NCBI GenBank assembly: GCA_023957235.1
Contig: JAMLHI010000006.1
Coordinates: 1 to 64,000, forward strand
DNA length: 64,000 nucleotides
Direction: 5' to 3'
DNA from: Chitinophagales bacterium
GTDB lineage: Bacteria > Bacteroidota > Bacteroidia > Chitinophagales > JADIYW01
Numbering within the stretch: the stretch's first letter is position 1; each line of letters starts with the position of its first letter. Below, one piece after another: positions 1 through 8,161 of the stretch. Under the pieces are notes generated by a model. It ran no database searches. It was not told the origin of the DNA and was given only the letters and a program-made list of their open reading frames with translations. The position numbers and the translations under genes are program-made.

Positions 1-1313
1 TTGTCTTCCTTTTCAATTGTCCAAGCCGTACCTCCAAGTTTTGCATAAGAGTTTAATGCAATGTTTGTCATTGTAAAGGCATTCAAATTCTGTCTTATGG
101 TTTCTATTTGCACATCCTGTGTTGGAATACCATTGCCTATAAACTTTGCTTTGCAGACATAATATGGCGAATTGTTTGGACTTAGCTTTTCTTGGGATTC
201 ATTTACGATTACATAAATCAAGTCGCACTTTTGTAAAGCATCATCATAAAGTACTTCCTTGTAATTTTCTAATTCTTTTCCTGCAATAGTTTTAAAATGA
301 AAGCTCAAAGTATTGAAATGGAAAACCTCTTTTAGTTTTGCTTCAATTTTCTTTACAAAGCCTTCTGTTTCGCCCTGATATTCAGAAGGACAAATCACAC
401 CAATATTGATTTGTTTATTTTGATAAAGCTCCAATGAATAAGGCTGATAAGCCTTAACCATTTGGTCGTAATATTTTAAACCTTGCGTGTTCTTGCGATT
501 ACTATAAAAATATCGCTGTGGCTTTCCAATGATTTCGGGCTTGATTAATTCATCTTCAAAAGGCAAATACTTCTTAGAAATAGCATTTATTGCTAGTCCA
601 AAAGGCAATTTAATTTCCGTTCTATTTTTATCAAGCCATTTGTAAAAGCCGTCAATTACTGCAAAGCATTTTGAGTTTTTGTTCTCCTCACTAATTATTT
701 GGTCGTATTTGGCTGTTACTCCCTTGGTTTCTAAAAATCGCTTTATTGATTGCCTGTTTGCAAAAATTCTATCTTCATCACCTTTTAATCCTTTAATGTC
801 AATGCCATATTTCTCAAACTCTGATTTACTCCAAGTAAAAGAGTTTTTGAGTGAAGTGGACAAAGAAAAGCCCAAAAGCAATTTGCTTTCTTTGAAAAAA
901 AAGCAAGGTGAAAAATGTACTATTCGGTTTACTGATAGTCCTTCAATACTTCCATTCAACACATCTTTCGGTGAAATTATTTCCCAAGAGTTTGAATGTT
1001 TATTCTTAAATATTCGATATCCTTTGGGTTCTACGAAATCAATAATAGACCTTTCTAGTATTTTAGAAAGCACTTTTGCTTTCGCGGTAAAGTCAATATT
1101 AATTGATACAGAATTTTTAGGAAGTTCACATTCACTTGAATTCCTCCAAAGTAATATTTTATCATCATCCCGATAAAATGAAAGATTTGGAAAACTTTCT
1201 TTTAAGCTAATGAATGCTTCTTTTGAAGCGTAGGGGCTATACTCAACTGAATCAATTGAAGCAGCTTTTGTAGGAATATCTACTTGATAGAAGTTTAAAA
1301 ATAGACCACTCAT
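1..1313 (-). CDS. Long prokaryotic Argonaute (pAgo), C-terminus beyond window edge
   Basis: The gene reads leftwards from the ATG at 1313-1311 and stays open for 437 codons to the window edge, so the C-terminal part is missing. About 300 residues precede the MID domain, which fits a long pAgo (N, L1, PAZ or PAZ-like, L2) and not a short MID-PIWI protein. Residues 384-399 carry Y384, K388 and Q399 (YYVCK, then GIPTQ) and K425 lies in YAKLGG; this Y-K-Q-K set has nearly the spacing of the 5'-phosphate pocket known from Rhodobacter sphaeroides Ago. The segment NIALNSYAKLGGTAWTIE (residues 417-434) is the typical opening of the PIWI domain. The catalytic DEDX residues would lie beyond position 1, so activity cannot be judged. 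The start overlaps the stop of the HsdR-like helicase by one base (TAATG), which implies translational coupling. The family call is by eye. Confidence 0.82.
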   Translation of the reverse strand, partial: MSGLFLNFYQVDIPTKAASIDSVEYSPYASKEAFISLKESFPNLSFYRDDDKILLWRNSSECELPKNSVSINIDFTAKAKVLSKILERSIIDFVEPKGYRIFKNKHSNSWEIISPKDVLNGSIEGLSVNRIVHFSPCFFFKESKLLLGFSLSTSLKNSFTWSKSEFEKYGIDIKGLKGDEDRIFANRQSIKRFLETKGVTAKYDQIISEENKNSKCFAVIDGFYKWLDKNRTEIKLPFGLAINAISKKYLPFEDELIKPEIIGKPQRYFYSNRKNTQGLKYYDQMVKAYQPYSLELYQNKQINIGVICPSEYQGETEGFVKKIEAKLKEVFHFNTLSFHFKTIAGKELENYKEVLYDDALQKCDLIYVIVNESQEKLSPNNSPYYVCKAKFIGNGIPTQDVQIETIRQNLNAFTMTNIALNSYAKLGGTAWTIEKED

Positions 1314-3864
1314 TATGCTGCCAATGCTTCATTTAATTCGTTAATAATTTCTTCTGTTTGTTCGCCAAACAATTGCCACATCTTGCCCAATCCACCTTGT
1401 GCGTTGAAGGGATTCAAATCAAAGTCGTCTTTGTCAATATGGAAACTATTCACTACATAATCTTTAATCATTCTCAGCCATTGCATTTGTTCTTCGTTGA
1501 ATTTGGTTGCACCGGCTTGTTTCTTGAAAACCCAATCCTGAAAATTCTTGTCCACTATTTTATCGTAACTCGTCAAAGTATTATCTAATCCACTGATTTT
1601 TCTAATCAATGAAACAATTGCAGTCAATTCATTTCTAGGTGAGCCGTTGCATTGTTCCAAAGCTTCATAAGCTCGCCACACATTCAAAGGAGCAACTGAA
1701 GGTTTATCGTTTTGGAGTTTTTCCAAAACCTCTTTTATCATTGAATAGGTTAGTTCTCTTCTTCTAAATGGTTGGTTGTAAAAAATCTGCAAAGCCATCA
1801 ATTCGTCTTTGTGTTCTTGCATCCATTCTGAAAAACTGGTAATGATTTCATTTGCTTTATTGGTGTTGTCTTTGTCCCAACCAACGTGAATGACTTCATC
1901 AGGATTTGCCAAGTCAATTTTTTGTTCATGTGCTTTGCGAACATTTTCAATGTATTCGTTTAGTTCTCCTGTAAATACTTTAGCTGCTTCGTTCTGTAGA
2001 TTTTCTGTTTGGGTTTTTATTTCCGCTTCAATCTCTACTGGTGCAGCACCTGCCATTTCAGTTCTTATCTTGCTTTCAATTTCTTCTAAAACATCAGGAT
2101 TAAAAGCATTCAGCAATTCTTTAACCACTTGCGAAACACTTTTACCGTTTGCCTTTTCAGTAAATTGCTTTTTCTCCTTTTCGGTAATCTGTTTGTCTAA
2201 TCTTGTCAGTCGGTTAGCTAACGAAGTGAATAATTCTTCTTCTCTTGCACCTACTGCAATGGCTTGAAGCAAATCTTTTAACGGAACTCCAGGTTTCTTT
2301 TCTAAAGGTCGGCTATCGGTTTTTAAACTTTTGGTTACACCAATGGCATCCACAATTACAAAATGGTCTTTAGTGAATCTTGCAGTAGGCGTAACTTTTC
2401 GCAAACTATCCAAATCAATGGTTCTTGTGCCTCTGCCTTTCATTTGCTCAAAGTAGTTTTTGCTCTTTACATCACGCATAAAAAGCAAACATTCCAATGG
2501 CTTTACATCTGTACCTGTGGCAATCATATCTACCGTTACCGCAATGCGTGGATGATAGTCGTTACGGAATTGAGCCAAGGTGCTTTTTGGGTCTTCGCTG
2601 TTGTAGGTGATTTTCTTGCAGAATTTATTTTCTTCGGCAAACTCCTCACGAACTATGTCAATTATGTCGTTTGCGTGGCTGTCGGTCTTGGCAAAAATCA
2701 ATGTTTTAGGAACTTCAAAATTTCCGTTTTTATCGTAACGGTCTTTGAAAATGGTCGGTAAATGTTCTTTAAAAGTGCGAATGATGGTTCTTATCTGATT
2801 GGGATTTACTACATCTTTATCCAATTGTTGTTTTGAATATTCTTCGTCTTCATCCTGCAATTCCATGCGTTTTCTTCTGCTCAGCCGTTCACGGTGTTCA
2901 ATGTATTCGCCTTTCCAAAGTGTAGCACCTTGTTGGGTTACTTTTGTGTCAATGATAAACACTTCATATCCTACATTCACGCCATCAGCAACCGCCATTT
3001 CGTGAGAATATTCACTTACCAAATTTTGGTCGAAATATCCAATGGTTCTTTTGTCGGGAGTAGCGGTTAAGCCCACTTCAAAAGCATCATAATATTCAAG
3101 AACTTGTTTCCACAAATTGTAAATACTCCTGTGGCATTCATCAATTACAATAAAATCAAAAAACTCAATCGGCATTTTGCCGTCATACTCAATAGGTGGA
3201 ATTTCTCTAGGTTGATATTTTCTCTCGTTTGGATTTTCTTCTTCGGCTGCTTCTTCTAATTCGGTTCCCTTTAAAATTGAATACAAACGCTGAATTGTGC
3301 TTATGCAAACTTGACTGTCGGTTGCTATGTAGCTTGATTTTAGCCTCTGAACGCTATATAGTTCAGTAAACTTTCTATTGTCATCATTCGGAACGAATGA
3401 CACAAATTCCTGCTCAGCTTGTTCGCCAAGGTTTTTTGTGTCAACCAAAAATAAAACTCGTTTTGCCTTTGCATATTTCAACAAACGATAAATGGCAGTA
3501 ATAGCAGTAAAAGTTTTACCTGAACCAGTTGCCATCTGTATTAAGGCTCTTGGTCGGTTTTCTTTGAAAGATGTTTCAAGTTTAGTGATGGCGTTGATTT
3601 GACAATCTCTCAATCCATCCGTTTGCAAAGCAGGTAAATCCAACAATCTTCTGCGAAGCGACTTATCTCTTTTTACCCAATCTCTTAATGTTTCAGGTCT
3701 GTGAAAACTGAAAACTTCTCTTGCTCTTGGTTTTGGGTCTGTAAAGTCCGTAAACCTTGTTACTTCTCCTGTGCTGATATACACAAAAGGCAGTGGTTCA
3801 TTCTTTAGATGTTTGAGTTTAGCGTTTGCATAATCTTCACCTTGTCCTTCGTGAACTGTGACTC
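1313..3864 (-). CDS. hsdR: Type I restriction HsdR-like translocase, 5' end truncated by an IS
   Basis: About 850 codons are open. There is no native ATG: a GTG at 3784 is the first usual start, but it lies inside conserved sequence (PLPFVYISTGE), and homologous-looking codons run on upstream to the IS end at 3865. From that GTG the protein shows Walker A ATGSGKT (85-91), DECH (215-218), LTATP (239-243), the helicase motif ending QMKGRGTRT, and a C-terminal domain of the EcoEI R type (YNQPFRRRELTY, ending in FGEQTEEIINELNEALAA). In this family the PD-(D/E)xK nuclease motif lies just N-terminal to the surviving VTVHEGQGEDYA segment, so the nuclease is probably lost. No hsdM or hsdS is seen. 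It may be a pseudogene, or may be expressed from a promoter or start near the IS end. The partner gene downstream is the pAgo. Confidence 0.85.
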
Positions 3865-3883
3865 GTCCTAAAAAAAGTTTACA
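3865..3883. repeat. IS terminal inverted repeat, left
   Basis: GTCCTAAAAAAAGTTTACA reading rightwards. It matches the reverse complement of 5301-5319 at 17 of 19 positions. It abuts the truncated HsdR-like reading frame, which continues without a stop into the repeat. Confidence 0.8.
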
Positions 3884-3923
3884 GTTTAATAGATTAATTC
3901 TGTTATAAGTTTACAATTCATTT

Positions 3924-4847
3924 TTAGTCCTGATTTGGGTTTACAATAGTAGGATTTTTTCGATAATAATTCTTCCATAATCTTTCTATTTTTATCTTGG
4001 TTTTTGAATGATGAATATGATTTGGTGTCAAATTACTGATACTCATGTGAGGTCTTTCGCTGTTATATAAATTCACTATGTCTTTGAGTAGTGTCTTGGC
4101 TTCATTGATATTATTAATGTCATACGTTTCTAAATACTCATCTTTAATAATTCCGTTTATTCTTTCTGCTACTGCATTTTCTAAAGGATTTCCATTTTCG
4201 GTCATACTAATTTTTATACCATTGTCCTGTAATAACTTTACATAAGCATGGCTACAATACTGAATGCCTCTGTCACTGTGATGGATAAGATTCATAAGGC
4301 TCTCTGCCCCCAAGGCAGAGAGAGCCTTATGCAAAGCTTCAATACTTTCTATGGCTTCCATTGTTTCAGCTACCTGATAGCCTACAATTTTATGTGAGTA
4401 GGCATCGGTAATCAAGCTGATATAAAGGTGTTCGCCAGTGTTAATTTTCCAGTAAGTGATATCGCTCACCCATAGCTGGTTTGGAGCTGTTGGTACAAAT
4501 TCTCGTATTAGATTGGGATACTTTCTTAGCCAATGGTAAGAGTTAGTGGTCTGTATCCTCCGCTTTCTTTTCCTTATGAGTAAATGATTGGAAGACAGTA
4601 GGTTGAATAATCCATCTCTGCCTATTTTTATTTGATGTTCAAGTAGGAATGGTTGTAACATTTCATATAGTTTTCGTGTTCCCATTCTTCGATGTTTTTT
4701 ACGGATTTCTTTTACTCGTTGTATTACCAAATCTTCTTCCAAGGTAGTTGAGATTCCTTCCCAATTGTTTTGATAATAAGCCTGTCTGCTGATACCAAAC
4801 CATCCACATAGCTTGGCTAATCCTATGTGTGAAAAATTACTTTTCAT
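3924..4847 (-). CDS. IS3-family transposase OrfB (DDE integrase core)
   Basis: This 307-residue protein has an N-terminal helical domain with a Cys-Gly-rich helix-turn segment (GLAKLCGWFGISRQAYY), the basic linker common in IS150/IS3 OrfB proteins, and a retroviral-type integrase core. The catalytic triad is D129 (WVSDITY), D192 (HHSDRG) and E228 (NAVAERING), giving a D-35-E spacing between the last two as expected. It starts 5 bases after the orfA stop, so it may be made by re-initiation as well as by any frameshift fusion; I see no obvious slippery site. It catalyses strand transfer of the element together with OrfA. The length is normal for the family and nothing looks broken. Confidence 0.93.
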   Translation of the reverse strand: MKSNFSHIGLAKLCGWFGISRQAYYQNNWEGISTTLEEDLVIQRVKEIRKKHRRMGTRKLYEMLQPFLLEHQIKIGRDGLFNLLSSNHLLIRKRKRRIQTTNSYHWLRKYPNLIREFVPTAPNQLWVSDITYWKINTGEHLYISLITDAYSHKIVGYQVAETMEAIESIEALHKALSALGAESLMNLIHHSDRGIQYCSHAYVKLLQDNGIKISMTENGNPLENAVAERINGIIKDEYLETYDINNINEAKTLLKDIVNLYNSERPHMSISNLTPNHIHHSKTKIKIERLWKNYYRKNPTIVNPNQD

Positions 4848-4852
4848 GGCTT

Positions 4853-5284
4853 CTATGGTTTGGTATTGAACTTTTTTCTTATCGGAATTTTAAACTCCTT
4901 TTCAGCAACATCTACCATTGTAGAGAAAGCAATTGCTTTTAGCTCTGCATCTTTTAATTGCTTTTCTAATTCCACTATTCGCTTTTTTAATTGCAGGTTA
5001 TCAAATGATTCATCATCATTGTTAGTTGCTCTGTCTGGTTTGATTTTTTTCTGTACCATTGGATATAGATTTGATACAAAGTTAGGTCTTCTGGTTTTGA
5101 TTCCAGTATTGTAGCCTAATTGTCGCATCCAGCGAAGCAACTGCCCGTGCTCTTGTTCTTCACCAGTGTATTTCTCCCAAATCTCCACCTTGGTACATTG
5201 AGTAGAAATTAACTCCTGAATGATCTTGTGTTTCTCCTCTACGGTAAAATATTTACCCGCTTTTTGAATGATTTTTTTGTCCAT
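4853..5284 (-). CDS. IS3-family transposase OrfA (helix-turn-helix, leucine zipper)
   Basis: This 143-residue basic protein is the DNA-binding partner of OrfB. The N-terminal half (VEEKHKIIQELIS, then WEKYTGEEQEHGQLLRWMRQLG) looks like the helix-turn-helix that recognises the terminal repeats. Residues about 88-115 (LQLKKRIVELEKQLKDAELK) form a heptad coiled coil, as the leucine zipper in IS3 OrfA proteins does. It starts from an ATG at 5284, directly inside the right terminal repeat, and ends 5 bases before orfB. OrfA is longer than the classical ~100 residues because of a middle Lys/Arg-rich linker. Confidence 0.88.
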   Translation of the reverse strand: MDKKIIQKAGKYFTVEEKHKIIQELISTQCTKVEIWEKYTGEEQEHGQLLRWMRQLGYNTGIKTRRPNFVSNLYPMVQKKIKPDRATNNDDESFDNLQLKKRIVELEKQLKDAELKAIAFSTMVDVAEKEFKIPIRKKFNTKP

Positions 5285-5300
5285 TTTTTACACTTTTTAG

Positions 5301-5319
5301 TGTAAACCTATTTTAGGAC
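5301..5319. repeat. IS terminal inverted repeat, right
   Basis: TGTAAACCTATTTTAGGAC, the inverted partner of 3865-3883. It lies about 17 bases upstream of the orfA start codon, so it may also be part of the transposase promoter region. Confidence 0.8.
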
Positions 5320-5592
5320 AAGACATCGGCTAAAAAAAATCCTGTGCGGTGGGCTTTTTTATTTTTTCGGTGTCAGATTATTATTTTTCAAGCGTTGAAT
5401 TTTAGCGGTACGGTTGTCCTGCCATTGCCACTAACATGAAAATATGAGAGCAAAATTACTTGATAATGTAATTATAATTTACAGTAGTAGGCTGAGATGT
5501 TTCGTCTTAACAAAGATAGACACTCTATTTAGTTTGATGTTTGTTTGGGTGAAGGTCACTCTAAAATGCCACATAACTTGTCATTTGGCTTG
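5320..5592. other. Non-coding boundary between the IS and the core genome
   Basis: No gene is seen. The first 45 bases hold a T-rich, weak hairpin (5333-5370, core TCCTGTGCGGTGGGC followed by T6) that could be a terminator read in either direction. Around 5401-5435 lies a GC-richer stretch (GCGGTACGGTTGTCCTGCCA) that stands out from the AT-rich surroundings. The N-terminal coding part expected for the HsdR-like gene is absent here. It could be the edge of a deleted island; that is inference. Confidence 0.4.
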
Positions 5593-6240
5593 CTATTCCT
5601 TCTGAATAGTTACTGCTTTCGGAATTTGTTTTTTGAAATAGCGGATTATAAATAATAAAAAGAAGAAAATAATAATACAAACAACACCTGCAATTACAAA
5701 AGGAATCACTAAGCTAAATATGCTTCCTGCGATAGCCAAAATATGTTCAAAGGTTGCAACAAGGGGATTGGCTATACCTGCAGTAGTAGCGGTTGACGTG
5801 GCTCTGGCTAAAGCTGTTCCTCCTTGGATGATTCCTGCACTGCCACCTCCTACGATGATGCCTAAACCCCATTTTAGCATGGGATCTATGTCTGGTAGAA
5901 TTGTAGAAGCGGTTAATAATGTACCTGCAATGATTGATGCCGGAGTCATGATGGTGTCTAAAATATTATCAACAAATGGAATATAATATCCGCCAATTTC
6001 AAAAAGTGTAGCTATGCTAAAACAAATTAATGCGGCAGTACTACCCATCCAAAGAAAACCTTCTCCTAAATTTAAGATTCCTAATTTAGTGGCAATGCTC
6101 GCCACCAACAAGGGCACAAAAACGCGAAAGCCACAAGATGCGCTCAGCCCAAGACCCATTACAAAGCTCAATAGTATTTTGTTGTCACTGAAAAAATGCC
6201 AAGCATCTTTAGAAACAAATTGCATAATAGTTGTATCCAT
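5593..6240 (-). CDS. DUF4126-family integral membrane protein
   Basis: The protein has 215 residues and about five to six hydrophobic segments. The features that I associate with DUF4126 are the opening MGLGLSASCGFRVFVPLL segment, the middle IPFVDNILDTIMTPASI with its conserved Asp and Pro, and the glycine-rich GLGIIVGGGSAGIIQGG. It would sit in the inner membrane; no biochemical role is established that I can name. The C-terminus is basic (RYFKKQIPKAVTIQKE), as expected for a cytoplasmic tail. The gene stands alone, divergent from prs, and marks the return to core genome after the IS. The start at 6240 is the first ATG, and the DUF core begins around residue 27. Confidence 0.75.
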   Translation of the reverse strand: MDTTIMQFVSKDAWHFFSDNKILLSFVMGLGLSASCGFRVFVPLLVASIATKLGILNLGEGFLWMGSTAALICFSIATLFEIGGYYIPFVDNILDTIMTPASIIAGTLLTASTILPDIDPMLKWGLGIIVGGGSAGIIQGGTALARATSTATTAGIANPLVATFEHILAIAGSIFSLVIPFVIAGVVCIIIFFFLLFIIRYFKKQIPKAVTIQKE

Positions 6241-6441
6241 ATTGAAATGTAATATTTTTTAATTGCAACATCAAATTATTTTCTGATCTACTCTTCTAAT
6301 ACTTCTCTGTTTTGTTGTTTGGATAATGATATTTTTGCTGAATTACCAAGAAAATTTAGTGCCAATATTAGAATGTAAAATTTGGGACGCAGCAAAATCA
6401 AAATATTCAAGGATGATATTTAATAATTTGGTTTTAATAAT

Positions 6442-6449
6442 TATCTTTG
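6442..6449 (+). promoter_or_regulatory. Likely -7 box of the prs-rplY promoter
   Basis: TATCTTTG matches the Bacteroidota sigma-A -7 consensus TAnnTTTG. A clear TTG at the ideal 19-base distance is missing, but TTTG lies at 6429-6432. A transcript would begin near 6455 in the small hairpin just before the ATG at 6475. Confidence 0.5.
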
Positions 6450-6474
6450 CGCCACTATAAATTGAGTGGCTTCT

Positions 6475-7422
6475 ATGGTTCTTCCTGATGTAAAAATAAT
6501 TTCTGGTCGTTCTACACATTTCTTAGCTGAGAAAATTGTAGATAGTTATGGAGATTTGCTGACTGATGTGGAGGTCTTGCAATTCAGTGATGGTGAGTTT
6601 GAACCTATTATTCAAGAGTCAGTTAGAGGGTCTTTTGTATTTATTATTCAATCTACATTTGCTCCTTCAGATAATTTAATGGAGCTTTTGATGTTGATAG
6701 ATGCGGCAAAAAGAGCATCAGCTGGATATATTATTGCAGTAATGCCTTATTTTGGATTGGCTCGCCAAGACAGAAAAGACAAACCTAGAGTAGCAATTGG
6801 TGCCAAATTAGTGGCAGATTTATTGACGGCAGCTGGAGCAAATAGAGTCATGACTATGGATTTACATGCTCCTCAGATACAAGGTTTTTTTAATATTCCA
6901 GTGGACCATTTGGATGCATCAGCTATTTTTGTTCCTTATTTGGAAAGCCTTCAAATTTCTGATTTATGTTTTGCTTCCCCAGATGTTGGTAGTACTAAGC
7001 GTGCTCGTGCTTATGCCAATGCCTTAGGAGGAGATTTGGTCATTTGTGACAAGCATAGGACAAAGGCCAATGAGGTTGAATCTATGAGGCTGATAGGTGA
7101 TGTGACAGGTAAAAATGTGGTACTTGTAGATGATTTGATAGATACAGGAGGAACATTGGTGGCCGCTGCCAACCTGATTATGGAAAAAGGAGCTAAAAGT
7201 GTGAGAGCTTTAATTACTCATCCAGTATTGTCAGGGAAAGCGTATGAAAGAATTGAATCATCTCATTTGTTGGAATTGGTAGTTTGTGATACAATACCAT
7301 TGAGACAGACTTCATCAAAAATAAAAGTAATTTCAGCAGCATCTCTTTTTGCAAAAGCAATACGAAATGCTCATGAGTATAAATCTATTAATTCATTATT
7401 TATTCAAAAAAACAAAAATTAA
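6475..7422 (+). CDS. prs: Ribose-phosphate pyrophosphokinase
   Basis: It makes PRPP from ribose 5-phosphate and ATP, the precursor of purines, pyrimidines, histidine, tryptophan and NAD. The sequence carries FSDGE, the NLMELLMLIDAAKRASA segment, the flexible-loop YFGLARQDRKDK, the metal-site MDLHAPQIQGFF, and the PRPP-binding loop VVLVDDLIDTGGT near residue 220, all intact. I prefer the ATG at 6475 (315 residues, aligning with E. coli Prs) over the in-frame GTG at 6466, because the GTG lies inside a small hairpin (6451-6470, GCCACT/AGTGGC) right behind a TATCTTTG -7 box (6442-6449). Five bases separate its stop from the L25 gene, so the two form one operon. Confidence 0.97.
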   Translation: MVLPDVKIISGRSTHFLAEKIVDSYGDLLTDVEVLQFSDGEFEPIIQESVRGSFVFIIQSTFAPSDNLMELLMLIDAAKRASAGYIIAVMPYFGLARQDRKDKPRVAIGAKLVADLLTAAGANRVMTMDLHAPQIQGFFNIPVDHLDASAIFVPYLESLQISDLCFASPDVGSTKRARAYANALGGDLVICDKHRTKANEVESMRLIGDVTGKNVVLVDDLIDTGGTLVAAANLIMEKGAKSVRALITHPVLSGKAYERIESSHLLELVVCDTIPLRQTSSKIKVISAASLFAKAIRNAHEYKSINSLFIQKNKN

Positions 7423-7427
7423 AAGCC

Positions 7428-8009
7428 ATGAAAACGTTTACCATTGACGGAAAACAAAGAACGGAGGTTGGTAAAAAGGCCAGTAAAGCAGACAGAGTAG
7501 CGGGACGCATTCCATGTGTTCTCTACGGTGGAGGCAATGAAACTGTTCATTTTACAACAAGTATTACTGAAGTAAGAAACTTAGTTTACTCTCCAAATTT
7601 TTACAAAGTAATCATTAATATTAATGGAAAATCTACAGAAGCATTAATGAAAGATATTACTTTTCATCCTACTACTGAAGAAATTTTGCACATTGATTTT
7701 CATCAATTGATACCAGGTCAAATTGTGAATGCGGAAATTCCTATTAATATAGTTGGACAATCTGAAGGTGTGAAAATTGGTGGTAAATTATTAGTGAAAG
7801 TTCGCAAACTGAAAGTAAAATCTACTCCTGAAGCATTGAAAGATATGATTGATGTGGATATCACTCCATTGAAATTGGGACAGTCTATAAAAATTAAAGA
7901 TTTACCTGAGCAAGGTTTTCAAATTATTAATTCCAAAAGTATTCCTATTGCTTCTATTGAGATTCCAAGAGCTCTTAAAAGCGCTGGAGCCAAAGCAGAG
8001 AAGAAATAA
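7428..8009 (+). CDS. rplY: 50S ribosomal protein L25 / general stress protein Ctc
   Basis: L25 binds 5S rRNA in the large ribosomal subunit. The protein has 193 residues, the long Ctc/TL5 form with two domains: the N-terminal 5S-binding beta-barrel (RTEVGKKASKADRVAGRIPCVLYGG) and the C-terminal beta domain of bacterial Ctc proteins (HIDFHQLIPGQ, then KIKDLPEQGF). The C-terminus is Lys/Ala-rich (KSAGAKAEKK). Its position right after prs is a common arrangement in bacteria, since ctc follows prs in Bacillus too. A strong terminator follows at 8031. Confidence 0.96.
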   Translation: MKTFTIDGKQRTEVGKKASKADRVAGRIPCVLYGGGNETVHFTTSITEVRNLVYSPNFYKVIININGKSTEALMKDITFHPTTEEILHIDFHQLIPGQIVNAEIPINIVGQSEGVKIGGKLLVKVRKLKVKSTPEALKDMIDVDITPLKLGQSIKIKDLPEQGFQIINSKSIPIASIEIPRALKSAGAKAEKK

Positions 8010-8030
8010 GTTGATTCTGATTGATTCTAC

Positions 8031-8068
8031 AAAAGCCATTTCATTTCGAAATGGCTTTTGTTTTTTTA
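8031..8068 (+). terminator. Rho-independent terminator after rplY
   Basis: Perfect stem AAAAGCCATTT / AAATGGCTTTT around a short loop (CATTTCG), followed by a T-run. It ends the prs-rplY unit. Confidence 0.9.
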
Positions 8069-8161
8069 TTCATTGAATATATTTACATAGTAACAATATT
8101 TAAATAGAACTATAAAAATCATAAAGTCATTTACTTATCTTTGATTCCATAATCTGATTCG

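Larger units (their letters stand above)
3865..5319 (-). mobile_element. IS3-family insertion sequence, about 1.45 kb
   Basis: Two genes, orfA and orfB, read leftwards and are bounded by imperfect 19-base terminal inverted repeats (3865-3883 and 5301-5319, 17 of 19 matching, each starting GTCCTAAAA from outside). The transposase parts are full length and without visible frameshift, so the element may be active. I see no target-site duplication: the bases next to the two ends differ. It interrupts the HsdR-like gene on its left, but the sequence on its right does not continue that gene, which suggests a deletion or rearrangement next to the element after insertion. Confidence 0.88.

Noticed and set aside
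679..1176. Plus-strand open frame of 165 codons
   Set aside because: It lies antisense within the pAgo reading frame, has no recognisable domain, and its codon pattern is a mirror of the conserved minus-strand protein.
1890..3005. Several plus-strand frames of 68-132 codons under the HsdR-like gene
   Set aside because: They are antisense to strongly conserved helicase motifs and encode no recognisable protein.
1..5319. Complete type I restriction-modification system
   Set aside because: No hsdM or hsdS is in the window and HsdR lacks its N-terminus, so at most a remnant or a different system is present.
6451..6470. Hairpin before prs as a riboswitch or attenuator
   Set aside because: It is only six base pairs, close to the start, and without a T-run or an alternative stem.
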